Positions 49,801 through 58,960 are shown, numbered from the stretch's first letter. The stretch: DNA of 64,000 bases from DASTFY01 sp963829955 (GCA_963829955.1 CAWHKS010000001.1:248001-312000), one strand, 5' to 3'. Numbers and translations are program-made. The notes: a model not told the origin generated them from the letters alone.

Positions 49801-51207
49801 GTGGCGATGAACAGCGGCCGGGGCGCCGGGGCGCCGGTGGAGGTCGCCGCCCCCGCTCCGCCCGCAGCCCCCGCGGTCGAGGTGGCGCCGTTCGTGCCTG
49901 TCATGGCGTCGTCACCCCGGCTGGCGGCGTACCTCGCGGTGGGGGCGGGCGCCCTCGTGGCCTCGCTGCTGACCGGGCGGGCCGCTCTGGCCGCCTTCGG
50001 CGCGCCGTTGCTGGCCATCGCTGCCGGCGCGGTGTGGCTGGCCCGCCCGCCGGCCCTCCCGCTGCGGGCCGCACGGTTGACGCCGGCCCAAGCTCTCGAG
50101 GGCGACGAGCTCCACGTCGAGCTCGACCTCGACGTCCCGGCCGGTCCGGCGCGCTCGGGGCGGGTCGACATCGCGCTCGGCATGGCCGGGCCAGTCGCCA
50201 CGAGGGACGGTCACGGCGGTCCCCCGGCCTGGACGGTGGTCCCGGGCGGAGGGCACAGGCTCCTCGGTGACCTCCCGACGACCGGCTGGGGTCGGGTCAC
50301 GATGGGCGGCGCCACGATCAGGGCGTACGGACCGCTCGACCTCGTCCATTGGACGTGGATGGTGCCCCTCGGCCCGACAGTACGGGTCCTGCCCCGTCCC
50401 GCGGCCCTGAGCGCGCTGCTCGACCCACCTCCGCGGGGCGCGGCCGGCCGGCACCCGAGCAGGGCGCGAGGCAGCGGCCTGGACTTCGCCGAGCTCCGGC
50501 CGCTGATGCCCGGCGACCGCGTGAGCGACGTCAACTGGCGGGCCAGCGCCCGGCGGGGACCACCCGGCCCGGGCCTGCTGGTCAACGTCCGCCATCCGGA
50601 GCGGTCCGGTGACGTCGTCCTGCTGCTCGACACGGCCGCCGACCTGACCGCCGACGGCGCTGAGCGGGCGCCATGGCTGCCCCGCGCCGCCCAGGCGGCG
50701 TGGGCCGTCGCGCAGGCCCACCTGGGGAGCCACGACCGAGTCGGGCTCGTGACCTTCGGGGGCTACACGAGCTGGATCAGCCGGGGCAGCGGCCGCCGTG
50801 CCGCGTACGCGCTGCTGGACAAGCTGCTGGCCGCGCGACCGGCGTCGACCGCCGCTCGCTCGCTCGCCTGGCTGCCCGTGCGGCTGCTGCCGGCCGATGC
50901 CGCCATCGTCGCCATCACCCCGCTCCACGCGCCACAGGTCGGCGAAGCGCTCGTGGATCTGCGCCGGCGCGGTCGACGAGTCGCGGCGCTGGTCGTCGAC
51001 ACGTCCGATCTGCTGCCCGAGGACACAGCCCTCGACGCGGCTCGCCGCCTGTGGACCGTGGAGCTCGCCCGCCGCACCGACCTCCTCGCCAAGGTCGGCA
51101 TCGTCACGGCGACGTGGTCGGCCGGCACGCCGCTGGCGCAGGCCGTCGCCCTGCTCGCCCGGGTCTCCGCGCCGCTGCGGTCACCGGTCACGGCGGTGCG
51201 CCGGTGA
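49801..51207 (+). CDS. DUF58 / VWA-like-domain membrane protein
   Basis: 468 residues. Two hydrophobic helices (about 40-75) precede a beta-rich region, then the DUF58 signature GLDFAELRPLMPGDRVSDVN followed by WRASARRG. A VWA-like region has VLLLDTAADLT and GLVTFGGYTSW. The start is GTG 49801 or ATG 49807; the MoxR stop is 1 bp upstream. MoxR-DUF58 pairs are widespread and tied to envelope or stress functions. The N-terminal Pro/Ala-rich 35 residues are low-complexity. Confidence 0.87.
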   Translation: MAMNSGRGAGAPVEVAAPAPPAAPAVEVAPFVPVMASSPRLAAYLAVGAGALVASLLTGRAALAAFGAPLLAIAAGAVWLARPPALPLRAARLTPAQALEGDELHVELDLDVPAGPARSGRVDIALGMAGPVATRDGHGGPPAWTVVPGGGHRLLGDLPTTGWGRVTMGGATIRAYGPLDLVHWTWMVPLGPTVRVLPRPAALSALLDPPPRGAAGRHPSRARGSGLDFAELRPLMPGDRVSDVNWRASARRGPPGPGLLVNVRHPERSGDVVLLLDTAADLTADGAERAPWLPRAAQAAWAVAQAHLGSHDRVGLVTFGGYTSWISRGSGRRAAYALLDKLLAARPASTAARSLAWLPVRLLPADAAIVAITPLHAPQVGEALVDLRRRGRRVAALVVDTSDLLPEDTALDAARRLWTVELARRTDLLAKVGIVTATWSAGTPLAQAVALLARVSAPLRSPVTAVRR

Positions 51208-51279
51208 GGCCACGGCGCCACCCTCGCCGGCCTGCCTACCGCGCGCTCCGCGTCTCCTCGGCTGCGGGCCGTTGTCGCG

Positions 51280-51813
51280 GTGACCTCGCTGCTGGTCGGC
51301 GTGCTGTTGGTGGCCCGCTCCGCCGTCGCCACGCCGGGCGGCACCCGCGCCATCATCCTGCTCGGCACGCTCGCCATCGGTCTGCAGCTGCTGTGGGTGA
51401 CGCGAGGCCCGGGCGCGTCCACGCCGGCCGCCGCGCTGCTCGGCGTTCTCGCCGCGTTCGCGTTGTTCCCCGCGTCGAACAAGGGACTGGCCGTCGAGCT
51501 GGCCGTGCTGTACCTCGGTGCCTGCGAGCTGAGCGCCTGGGCGGCCAGGCTGCGCAGCGTGATCCCGGAGACGGGTTCGTCGATCCGCCACCAGCTCGGA
51601 CTTCTGGCGGCGACGCTGGCCGGCGGGGGGCTGGTCGCCGCGCTCGTGCTGGCCGCGGAGCAGGCGCTCGAAGGCCCGGAGGGGCGCAGTGCCCTGGCAC
51701 TGGGCGTCGCCGCGGCCACCATCCCCGTCGCCCTGCTCGCCGCCGGCCGGCTCACCGCCGGTCGGAATCCAGTTCGGCGACGGCTCGGCGGTCCCTCCGA
51801 GTCCCGACCGTGA
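51280..51813 (+). CDS. Membrane protein of the MoxR/DUF58 operon (unknown)
   Basis: 177 residues with about five hydrophobic helices (TSLLVGVLLVARSAV at the start, LLAATLAGGGLVAALVLAAE later). GTG 51280 is the first usable start in this frame after the DUF58 stop at 51207. A GTG at 51206, in another frame, overlaps that stop in the style of this operon, so a lost base between 51206 and 51280 could hide an N-terminus of about 25 residues. The stop overlaps the dehydrogenase GTG by 4 bp. Confidence 0.68.
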   Translation: MTSLLVGVLLVARSAVATPGGTRAIILLGTLAIGLQLLWVTRGPGASTPAAALLGVLAAFALFPASNKGLAVELAVLYLGACELSAWAARLRSVIPETGSSIRHQLGLLAATLAGGGLVAALVLAAEQALEGPEGRSALALGVAAATIPVALLAAGRLTAGRNPVRRRLGGPSESRP

Positions 51814-52823
51814 AGGCCGGCCTTGTCACCGGGCGTGAGCGCTTCGAGCTCGTCGACGTGCCCGAGCCGGAACCGCGACCGGGCACGGCCGTGGCCGCGG
51901 TCGCGCTGTGCGGCATCTGCGGCACGGACGTCCACGGCTACCAGTCAGACCGCCCGTACAACCCGGCCATCTGCGGGCACGAGTGGGTGGGCACGGTGGC
52001 GGCCGTCGGCGCCGGCGTGGCCGGGCTCCGCGAGGGCGACCGCGTCGTCGCCGGCATCGCGCCGGCTTGCGGCGGCTGCACGGAGTGCGTGGCGGGGCGG
52101 CCCGACTACTGCGTGCCCGCCTTCCTCGGCATGGTCGGGCGCGATGCGCTGGCCCCGCCGCACGGAGGCTTCGCGCCCCGGGTCGCCGTCGACGCCCGCC
52201 GGCTGGTAACGGTCCACCGCGGGCTGTCGGACGTGCAAGCGGCAATGGTCGAGCCGGCCACCGTCGCGCTGCACGCGGTGCGGCGCACGCCTCCCCGCCC
52301 GAGCGAGACCGTGGTCGTCCAGGGTTGTGGGCCCATTGGGCTCTTCGTGCTCCAGTGCGCCCGAGCGGAGGGGGCAGAACGCCTCATCGCCGTCGAGCCC
52401 AACGCGGCGCGGCAGGGGCTTGCGGCCTCGCTGGGTGCGGACACCGTCTGGACGCCGGAGGAGGCTCAGGCCGCGCTGGGCGAGCGTCCGGCGGACCTGG
52501 TGTTCGAGTGCGCGGGCGCACCCGCGGCCGTTCAGGCGGCGGTGGACCTGGTCCGACGCGGCGGACGGGTCAACCTCGTGGGCGTGACGGCGACCGCGAC
52601 TGTCCAACCGTCGGTGTGGGCCGTCAAGGAGGTCACCCTCACCGGCTCGCTCGGCTACCGCCACGACGAGTTCGCCCCGGTCATGGATCTCATGGCCGAT
52701 GGTGCGGTGCAGGTCGAGCCGCTGCACGACGCGACCGTCGCGCTGGCACAGGCCGCGGACGCCTTCGCCTCCCTGGCCGCGGACTCGGCCTACGCCGTCA
52801 AGGTGTTGGTCGACCCGCGGTAG
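51810..52823 (+). CDS. Zinc-dependent alcohol dehydrogenase (sorbitol/threonine dehydrogenase-like)
   Basis: 337 residues, medium-chain type. Catalytic zinc ligands include C37 (CGICGTD), H57 and E58 (GHEW). The structural zinc site C87, C90, C93 and C101 is complete. The NAD site is VVQGCGPIGLFVLQCARAEG with an acidic residue in AVEPN, so NAD is likely. Substrates may be polyols or secondary alcohols. It overlaps the previous gene but has no functional tie to MoxR that I know of. The 113 bp after the stop hold only the next promoter. Confidence 0.88.
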   Translation: MKAGLVTGRERFELVDVPEPEPRPGTAVAAVALCGICGTDVHGYQSDRPYNPAICGHEWVGTVAAVGAGVAGLREGDRVVAGIAPACGGCTECVAGRPDYCVPAFLGMVGRDALAPPHGGFAPRVAVDARRLVTVHRGLSDVQAAMVEPATVALHAVRRTPPRPSETVVVQGCGPIGLFVLQCARAEGAERLIAVEPNAARQGLAASLGADTVWTPEEAQAALGERPADLVFECAGAPAAVQAAVDLVRRGGRVNLVGVTATATVQPSVWAVKEVTLTGSLGYRHDEFAPVMDLMADGAVQVEPLHDATVALAQAADAFASLAADSAYAVKVLVDPR

Positions 52824-52923
52824 GAGCGGGTTTGTCCCGGACGACCCCTTCCACGGTTCTGGCCTGACGAGGCCGTGACGACGGAGCGCTGCCATCGGCC
52901 GAACGGTTGCGACGAGACGTCGT

Positions 52924-52929
52924 TAGTGT
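52924..52929 (+). promoter_or_regulatory. Leaderless-type -10 box TAGTGT
   Basis: TAGTGT lies 7 nt before ATG 52937. Confidence 0.45.
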
Positions 52930-52936
52930 CCATCCC

Positions 52937-53335
52937 ATGACTCAGGGACTTCGAACCTTCCTGACGTTCCAAGCCGGCGCCGCCACCGCAGCACTCGAGC
53001 TCTACCGCGAGGTCTTCGACGACTTCGAGCTCATCGAGATCGACCACTACGAGTCAGGGGACATCGGACCCGAGGGCACCGTCAAAGTCGCGAAGTTCCG
53101 TCTCGCCGGCAGCGACTTCAGCTGTGCCGACAGCCCAGTCCGTCATGAATGGGGGTTCACCCCCGCCGTGTCGCTCTGGATCGACTGCGACGACAACATC
53201 GAACTCCAGCGTCTCTTCGATCGGCTCAGTGATGGGGGCCAGGTGTTCATGCCTCTCGACGACTATGGGTTCAGTACTCGTTTCGGCTGGGTGGGTGATC
53301 GCTACGGAGTGACCTGGCAGCTCAACGTGCGGTGA
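52937..53335 (+). CDS. VOC-superfamily / PhnB-like protein
   Basis: 132 residues with two beta-alpha-beta-beta-beta modules. Marks are FLTFQAGAATAALELYREVF, VAKFRLAGSDFSCADSPV and the C-terminal FGWVGDRYGVTWQL. This is the 3-demethylubiquinone-methyltransferase-like PhnB group. Those proteins often lack full metal sites and have no settled function. Its codon use is a little less GC-rich than the rest of the window, as is the patch that follows to 54.5 kb. Confidence 0.82.
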   Translation: MTQGLRTFLTFQAGAATAALELYREVFDDFELIEIDHYESGDIGPEGTVKVAKFRLAGSDFSCADSPVRHEWGFTPAVSLWIDCDDNIELQRLFDRLSDGGQVFMPLDDYGFSTRFGWVGDRYGVTWQLNVR

Positions 53336-53339
53336 CGAC

Positions 53340-53467
53340 GAACACCTCGGCGCCTCGCCCAGCCACGCGAGGTACTCCGGACCTTCCAACCTTCACCAGC
53401 CCGGCCAGCCCTCAGCGGCTCCGTAGCCATCGAGTGAGGTGATGAAGTCCACGAGCAGTTCAGGCAT
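53340..53467 (-). pseudogene. Remnant of a dihydrofolate-reductase-family (RibD C-terminal-like) gene
   Basis: From ATG 53467, with an AAAGGA site upstream, the frame reads MPELLVDFITSLDGYGAAEG then WPGW, a TGA stop, and in the same frame LEGPEYLAWLGEAP. This matches the N-terminus of the dihydrofolate-reductase-family proteins related to RibD. One G-to-A change would turn the expected tryptophan codon into TGA. After about 40 codons the similarity stops at the end of the VOC gene. The stop codon and the missing remainder make this a true remnant and not a sequencing indel. Confidence 0.6.
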
Positions 53468-53478
53468 CGTCGTTCCTT

Positions 53479-53609
53479 TCACGGGTGGCGCTCCGCCGAA
53501 TCGATATTCCCGGACGCGCCGGCCCGTCCGCTCCGATCGGCAGTCAGTGCGCTCGCGACTTCTCGTCGAACAAAGTCACTCGGGGGCATAGTCGAGCGTT
53601 CGGGTGGGC
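53479..53609. other. Non-coding or undetermined stretch
   Basis: A 36-codon open frame on the minus strand (53479-53589, starting MPPSDFVRREVASALTADR) ends 11 bp before the remnant gene. It has no ribosome-binding site or -10 box and no similarity I recognise. It may be another gene fragment. Confidence 0.3.
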
Positions 53610-54515
53610 TCAGGGTTTCGGGTGCGCGAAGAGCCACTCGATGATGGCCGCCGACAACGGTCGCGTCCCGTCGGCGAACCGGATGTCCGGGTTGTGGCTG
53701 CCACCGTGCACTGTCCACAGCTCCAGCCCAATGCCGTCGGGGCAGCCATCGACACGCGTCAGCACAGTCTCCTCGCCGGGCAGCGCCGAGTCGAGGTCGA
53801 GAGTGCCCGCGGTGTCGAGCGAACGAGCGCGGCAGCCGTCGTAGTCCGCCCACGTGGCCACCGAGGTGGCGGCACTCGGATACGCGCCTGTGTCGGGTGG
53901 GGTCGCGCCCTCGTACTTGATGGCCACGTCGGCCGTGCCGTGGACCTGGAGCACGCTCACTGGTTCTGACGGGTTGCACTTCGACGTGTCGGCCCAGGTG
54001 GCCCCGGCCACGCTGGCGATCGCGGCGATGCGCTCGGCGGCGTCGCAGGCCATTCGGTACGACATGAAGCCGCCATTGGAATGGCCCATCACGTAGACGC
54101 GGGACTGGTCGATGTTCCTGGTGGCACCGACCTGGTCGATGACCGACGTGAGGTACGCCACGTCATCGGCGGTGCTGCCAAGTCCACAGCACGCGTCGGT
54201 GGCATCCCAGAACCGATCACCGGCCGGATGGGGAGTGCCGTCGGGGTGCACGTAGAGAAAGCCCCGCGACTCGGCGAGCGGTTGCAGCTGGAAGTACGCC
54301 TCCACGACCTCGCCACTCCGGCCGAGACCGTGAAGGAGAATGACCAGCGGCATCGGCGTGTCGTCGCTGTACGACGATGGCGTGAACACGGTAAACGGTC
54401 GGGAGGCGTCGCTCGCCACCATCGTCGCGAAGCTTGGTGTGTCGGCGGTGCTCGACGAGTTGGCGCAGGCAGTGATCGCCACGATGCCCACGAGGAGGAT
54501 GAGGGGACGCCTCAT
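53610..54515 (-). CDS. Polyhydroxybutyrate-depolymerase/LpqC-like esterase, lipoprotein
   Basis: 301 residues. A lipoprotein signal ends at AITAC (Cys17). The alpha/beta-hydrolase core has VILLHGLGRSG, the nucleophile elbow GHSNGG with S146, and the C-terminal GGSHNPDIR supplying the histidine. Family members cleave polyhydroxyalkanoates, feruloyl or acetyl esters outside the cell. A cysteine pair in DACCGLG near residues 109-110 is typical of this esterase_phb group. ATG 54515 has TAGCGT 8 nt upstream. The gene lies in the slightly lower-GC patch at 52.9-54.5 kb. Confidence 0.87.
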   Translation of the reverse strand: MRRPLILLVGIVAITACANSSSTADTPSFATMVASDASRPFTVFTPSSYSDDTPMPLVILLHGLGRSGEVVEAYFQLQPLAESRGFLYVHPDGTPHPAGDRFWDATDACCGLGSTADDVAYLTSVIDQVGATRNIDQSRVYVMGHSNGGFMSYRMACDAAERIAAIASVAGATWADTSKCNPSEPVSVLQVHGTADVAIKYEGATPPDTGAYPSAATSVATWADYDGCRARSLDTAGTLDLDSALPGEETVLTRVDGCPDGIGLELWTVHGGSHNPDIRFADGTRPLSAAIIEWLFAHPKP

Positions 54516-54523
54516 TCGCTTGC

Positions 54524-54529
54524 ACGCTA
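54524..54529 (-). promoter_or_regulatory. Leaderless-type -10 box TAGCGT
   Basis: TAGCGT on the minus strand, 8 nt before ATG 54515. Confidence 0.5.
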
Positions 54530-54630
54530 TGCCGCGATGGGAGCCCATGCGCGGCGGATGCCCCCGACATCCTTGCCTGGCCGAGTGACGGGTAGCGGCC
54601 TCCCTGCACGACGGTGGGGTCGTCGTAGCG

Positions 54631-56499
54631 TCAGCCGAGCGGGACAGGCACCTCGTCGCCGGCGGCGGTGGCATCCAGCCAGCTCGCATACAACCCCGCG
54701 TAGACGCCGTCGAGGCGCAGCAGGTCGTCGTGGGAGCCCTGCTCGACCAGTCGGCCGCGGTCGAACACGAGGATCCACTGCGCTCTCGACGCGGTCGACA
54801 GCCGGTGGGCGATGGTGATCGAGGTCCGGCCGCGAGCCAGGCTGGCCAGCGCCTTGGCCAGGCGCGTCTCCGTGAGCGCGTCGACGGACGAGGTCGCTTC
54901 GTCCAGCACCAGGCACGGAGGGTTGGCGACGTACGCCCGGGCCAGGGCGACGAGCTGGCGCTCACCCGCCGACAGCGCGTCGCCGCGCTCGCCCACCTTC
55001 GTGCCGAGGCCCTCGGGCAGACCGGTGATCCACTCCTCCAGGCCGAGCTCGACGAAGGCCAGGGCGACGTCGTCGTCCGACGCGTTCGGACGTCCGAAGC
55101 GCACATTGTCGGCGATGCTGGCGTCGAACAGGAACGGCTCCTGGGGCACCATGAGCAGCGACCGGCGGAGCGATGCCATGTCGACCTCTCGGAGGTCAAT
55201 GCCGGCGATGCGCACGGCTCCGTGCTCGGGGTCGGCCAGACGCGTGAGCAGGCGGGCCAGCGTGGTCTTGCCGGAGCCCGTGGCGCCGACTACGGCCACC
55301 GCCGTACCGGGCTCGACCGAGAAGCTCACGTCGCGCAGCGCGGGCTTGTTGTCCTCGTCGGCCTGCCCGGGCCGGGGCCGGTAACGGAACGTCACGTGGT
55401 CGAGCTCGATCGACGGCGCGTGCCGGGGCAACGCGAGCCCGTCGCCGGGGTCGGTGATCGTGATGGGTCGCTCCAGGATGCCGAGCACCCGGCGCCACCC
55501 GGCCACGGCCGTCTGGGTCTGGTCGAGGATCTCCGTGAACTCCGCGACCGGCTCCAGGAACCGATAGCAGAGGAAGATGAAGCCCACCATCGCGCCGGTG
55601 GTGAGGCCGGCGCCCGGACCCATGGCGGTGCCGGCGATCAGGACGGCGGCGATCGTCAGGACCGAGAACAGCTCGCCGGAGGGGAACAGGAACGCGGCGA
55701 TGGTGCCGGCCCGGATCGAGGAGCGCCGGTGGTGGTCGATGCTCGTGCGCGTCTCGGCCGTCGTTCGAGGTCCGAGGCGGTAGGCGCGGATGACGGCGGC
55801 GCCGGTCACCAGCTCCGAGACGGATGTCAGCAGCTCGGCGTTGCGCTCCCGCACGTCGCTGTAGGCCTGTACGAGGTGGCGTTGGACCACCCGGAGCAGA
55901 AGCGCGAGCGGCGCGGCCGCGAAGAGGGCGATGAGGGCCAGGCGCCAGTCGTAGATCATCATCACGATCGCGGTGACGATGATCATCGTGCCGTCGAGCA
56001 GCCAGGCGATGCCGCCCCACGAGAAGAACTGGCTCAGCGTCTCGATGTCCGAGGTGACGCGGGCGACGAGCGAGCCGCGGCGCTCCTCCTCGTGGTCGGC
56101 GAGGTCCAGGCCGAGGATGTGGTCGAACACGTGGACGCGCAAGGCGTAGAGCGCCTCTTCGGCCCGGACGGCAAGCCGGATGATGGCCCCCCACATGGCG
56201 ATCGACCCCAGGGTGATGACCAAGGCGCCGATGGCACAGAGCCTGACGATGCGACCCATGTCGACCTCGCCGTTGACGAAGCCCTTGTCGATGCCCTGCT
56301 GGATGAGGACGGGGATGGCGAGGCGCCCAGCGGTGCCGGCGAAGGCGAGGAGCACCGTGACCAGCGCCCCTCTCCGGAGCTCGGGGCTGGCCCGCCACCC
56401 GCGCCGGACCGTCTCCGCCGCGCCCCAGAGCGGGGTGCCGTCGGCCGCGACGTTCGTGTCGGTGGCCTGGAAGTCGGCGGGGGGTGAGCCGGTGCTCAT
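54631..56499 (-). CDS. ABC exporter half-transporter, canonical Walker B subunit
   Basis: 622 residues: six transmembrane helices (to about residue 330), then an ATPase domain with Walker A GATGSGKTT, Walker B LVLDEATSSVD with the catalytic glutamate, and H-loop TIAHRLST. The signature motif is LSAGERQ rather than LSGGQ. Together with the partner's Glu-to-Asp change this matches a heterodimeric exporter in which one ATP site is degenerate. The substrate could be a drug, lipid or peptide. ATG 56499 overlaps the partner's stop by 4 bp, so the two are made together. Confidence 0.9.
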   Translation of the reverse strand: MSTGSPPADFQATDTNVAADGTPLWGAAETVRRGWRASPELRRGALVTVLLAFAGTAGRLAIPVLIQQGIDKGFVNGEVDMGRIVRLCAIGALVITLGSIAMWGAIIRLAVRAEEALYALRVHVFDHILGLDLADHEEERRGSLVARVTSDIETLSQFFSWGGIAWLLDGTMIIVTAIVMMIYDWRLALIALFAAAPLALLLRVVQRHLVQAYSDVRERNAELLTSVSELVTGAAVIRAYRLGPRTTAETRTSIDHHRRSSIRAGTIAAFLFPSGELFSVLTIAAVLIAGTAMGPGAGLTTGAMVGFIFLCYRFLEPVAEFTEILDQTQTAVAGWRRVLGILERPITITDPGDGLALPRHAPSIELDHVTFRYRPRPGQADEDNKPALRDVSFSVEPGTAVAVVGATGSGKTTLARLLTRLADPEHGAVRIAGIDLREVDMASLRRSLLMVPQEPFLFDASIADNVRFGRPNASDDDVALAFVELGLEEWITGLPEGLGTKVGERGDALSAGERQLVALARAYVANPPCLVLDEATSSVDALTETRLAKALASLARGRTSITIAHRLSTASRAQWILVFDRGRLVEQGSHDDLLRLDGVYAGLYASWLDATAAGDEVPVPLG

Positions 56500-58343
56500 G
56501 ATCCCGCCCCGTCGCCGTCGGCACGGTCACGCTCGTACGCCTCGACCAGATGGCGGTACCCGGGCACGGCGACGAGGAGATCCTCGTGGCGACCCTGGGC
56601 GACGACGCGCCCACCAAGCAGGTACACGACCTCGTCGGCCAGTGCGATCGTCGCTGGCCGGCTGGCCACTGCGACCGTGGTGATCCCGGTGAGCCGGGAG
56701 CCGAGGCCGGTGAGGATGCGGGCCTCCGTGGTGGGGTCGAGGCTGGAGGTGGCGTCGTCCAGCAGCAGGACGCTGGGACGGTTGAGGAGCGCGCGGGCCA
56801 GGGCGACCCGCTGGCGCTGACCGCCCGACAGGCTGACCCCCCGCTCGCCCACGACCGTCTCCACCCCCGCCGGCAGCTCGGCCAGGAACGGGCTGACCTG
56901 CGCCAGGTCGAGAGCTTCCTGGAGCACGTCCTCGTCGGCGATGCCGCGGACGTCGATGTTGCGGCGCAGCGTGTCGGCGAACAGGAAGGGCTCCTGGAAG
57001 ACGAGCGCCGGGTGGGGCGTCACCGCCCGCACGTCGCCCCGGTCGGGCACCAGGAGACCGGCGAGGACGGCCAGCAGCGTGGACTTCCCAGCCGCGGTCG
57101 GCCCGACGATGGCGACTGTGCTGCCGGCGGGGATCATGAGGTCGAGACCGCGTAGCACGTCCCGGCCCGGTTCGAAGGCGAAGTGGACCCCGCGGGCCTC
57201 GATGCCGACCGGAGCCGCCAAGTCGCCGGTCTGCTCGGGAGTGAGGGGTGCGAGGTCGGCGACCGAGGCCGGCGCGGTGCGGTGTGTCCCATCGGCCAGC
57301 ACCCCCTGGACACGGTCCCAGCCGGCGAGGGAGTGCGGCAGGTCACCCAACGCGAAGCCGATGATCCGCAGCGGCCACACCAGCAGCGTGAAGAGGTACA
57401 CGAAGCTGGTGATGTCGCCGAGGGTGGCTGCTCCGGCCTCCACGCGGGTTGCGCCGACAAGGATCAGCAAGACGTTGGCGTAGGACGGGACGGCGTCGAG
57501 GAACAGGTCGAAGGTGGCTCGCAGGCGGGCCAGGTGCACCTTCGACGTCCGTAGAGCGTGGGCCCGCTCGTGCAGGCGGTCGACCTCGCGCTGCTCGGCG
57601 CCGAAGGCCTTGATGACCGTGACCGCCTCGAGGCTCTCGTGAACCAGCGCCGACAGCTCCCCGAGTCGGGCCTGCGCCTCGTCGGCCGGGACGCCGCCCT
57701 TGCGCTGGAAGACCACGTTCTGGATGACGAGGAGCGGGAAGAGGGCGAGGGCCAGCAGGCCGAGCACGGCGTCCGTGGCCAGCATCCACAGCGCGGAGGT
57801 GGTGAGGAGAACGACGGTGCCCAGCGAGTACGGGATCGGGGCCAGCACCTCGGTGGCGGCCTCGGCATCCACGCCCGCGTGGGCGATGAGCTCGCCGGTC
57901 GGATGGGTGCGGTACCACCGGTACGGCTGGGCCTGGTAATGGTCGATGACGTCCTCTCGCAGGGTGCCGAGCACCCGGAACTGCGTACGACCAGCCCAGG
58001 TGCGGCGCACGACCACGCCGACTGATCGGATGACGCCGATCGCCACGATGAGCCCGGCGCCGGCGAGGACGGTGGCCGTCGCCACCGAGCCCTCCTCGAA
58101 GCGGGGGACGATGACCTCGTTGGTGACCCAGCGAACCGCCCACGACGAGGCCACGGTGGCCAACGCGAACACCGTCGCCCCGGCGACGGCGATGGCGAAG
58201 GAGCCTGGATGTAGGGAGACCTCGCGGCGGATCATCCGCAGGCCGCGCCACCGCTCGCGCCGCCCTCCACCCGTGGAGGCCGCCGTTTCGGTCTCGGTGG
58301 ACCCGTCTCCGGGCGCGTCGACGACAGCGGTAGTGCGGGCCAC
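56496..58343 (-). CDS. ABC exporter half-transporter, degenerate-site subunit
   Basis: 615 residues. The membrane domain covers about 50-340, and the ATPase domain has Walker A GPTAAGKST, signature LSGGQRQR and Walker B LLLDDATSSLD, where Asp replaces the catalytic Glu. The H-loop is also altered (VASRPAT, no His where AHR is usual). The degenerate ATP site would be formed by this subunit's Walker motifs and the partner's LSAGE signature, as in TM287/288-type exporters. An N-terminal extension of about 40 polar residues precedes the membrane part. GTG 58343 has TAGAAA 6 nt upstream. Confidence 0.9.
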   Translation of the reverse strand: MARTTAVVDAPGDGSTETETAASTGGGRRERWRGLRMIRREVSLHPGSFAIAVAGATVFALATVASSWAVRWVTNEVIVPRFEEGSVATATVLAGAGLIVAIGVIRSVGVVVRRTWAGRTQFRVLGTLREDVIDHYQAQPYRWYRTHPTGELIAHAGVDAEAATEVLAPIPYSLGTVVLLTTSALWMLATDAVLGLLALALFPLLVIQNVVFQRKGGVPADEAQARLGELSALVHESLEAVTVIKAFGAEQREVDRLHERAHALRTSKVHLARLRATFDLFLDAVPSYANVLLILVGATRVEAGAATLGDITSFVYLFTLLVWPLRIIGFALGDLPHSLAGWDRVQGVLADGTHRTAPASVADLAPLTPEQTGDLAAPVGIEARGVHFAFEPGRDVLRGLDLMIPAGSTVAIVGPTAAGKSTLLAVLAGLLVPDRGDVRAVTPHPALVFQEPFLFADTLRRNIDVRGIADEDVLQEALDLAQVSPFLAELPAGVETVVGERGVSLSGGQRQRVALARALLNRPSVLLLDDATSSLDPTTEARILTGLGSRLTGITTVAVASRPATIALADEVVYLLGGRVVAQGRHEDLLVAVPGYRHLVEAYERDRADGDGAGS

Positions 58344-58349
58344 GCATCG

Positions 58350-58355
58350 TTTCTA
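58350..58355 (-). promoter_or_regulatory. Leaderless-type -10 box TAGAAA of the exporter operon
   Basis: TAGAAA on the minus strand, 6 nt before GTG 58343. Confidence 0.4.
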
Positions 58356-58431
58356 CCAGCGGGGTCGCCGGTTGGCTCCGGGGTTAAGCCCAGGCCTGGG
58401 CCGGTGAGGGCAGACGTGTCATCCTGTCGCC

Positions 58432-58956
58432 GTGGAGCACGTTGACGCCGGGTTGCTCGTGTTGCGTTTGGCCCTCGGGTTGACTATCGCCTTCCACGGC
58501 TACAACAAGTTCTTCGGCGGTGGCCGCCTGCCCGGCACCGCGGCGTGGTTCGAGGGCATCGGCGTCCGGCCGGGCTTCGCCAACGCGGTGGTGGCCGCCG
58601 GCACCGAGGTCGTGGCAGGGCTGGGCCTGGCCGCCGGGCTGCTGACCCCGCTCTCGGCCGCAGGCGTCATCGCGCTGATGATCGTGGCCATCACCACCAC
58701 CCACTGGAAGAACGGGTTCTTCATCTTTCGTCCGGGCGGCGGCTGGGAGTTCTGCGCGATCGTCGCCGTCGTCGCGTTTTCGATCGCCATGATCGGAGCC
58801 GGTGACTGGTCGCTCGATCACGCCCTCGGTCTCGACGTCGAGGGCTGGTGGGGCGCGGGGATCGCGTTGATCGTCGGGGTGGTGTCCGCCGCCGTCCACC
58901 TGACCGTCTGCTACCGGCCGCCGAAGCAGGCCCCGACCGCCACGGGCGGCCAGTGA
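58432..58956 (+). CDS. DoxX-family membrane protein
   Basis: 174 residues with four hydrophobic helices. The family mark RLALGLTIAFHGYNKFFGGG is at the N-terminus, and TTHWKNGFFIFRPGGGWEFC follows the second and third helices. DoxX proteins are linked to thiosulfate:quinone oxidoreductase or oxidative-stress membrane complexes; the role here is open. GTG 58432 has CATCCT 6 nt upstream, a weak match to the leaderless pattern. The next gene starts 4 bp after the stop, so the two are likely co-transcribed. Confidence 0.85.
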   Translation: MEHVDAGLLVLRLALGLTIAFHGYNKFFGGGRLPGTAAWFEGIGVRPGFANAVVAAGTEVVAGLGLAAGLLTPLSAAGVIALMIVAITTTHWKNGFFIFRPGGGWEFCAIVAVVAFSIAMIGAGDWSLDHALGLDVEGWWGAGIALIVGVVSAAVHLTVCYRPPKQAPTATGGQ

Positions 58957-58960
58957 CCCG

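Noticed and set aside
53530..53550. CAGTCAGTG as another operator half-site
   Set aside because: No partner arm at the right spacing and no promoter nearby.
53479..53589. 36-codon open frame before the DHFR-like remnant
   Set aside because: No ribosome-binding site, no -10 box and no recognisable similarity; kept only as an undetermined stretch.
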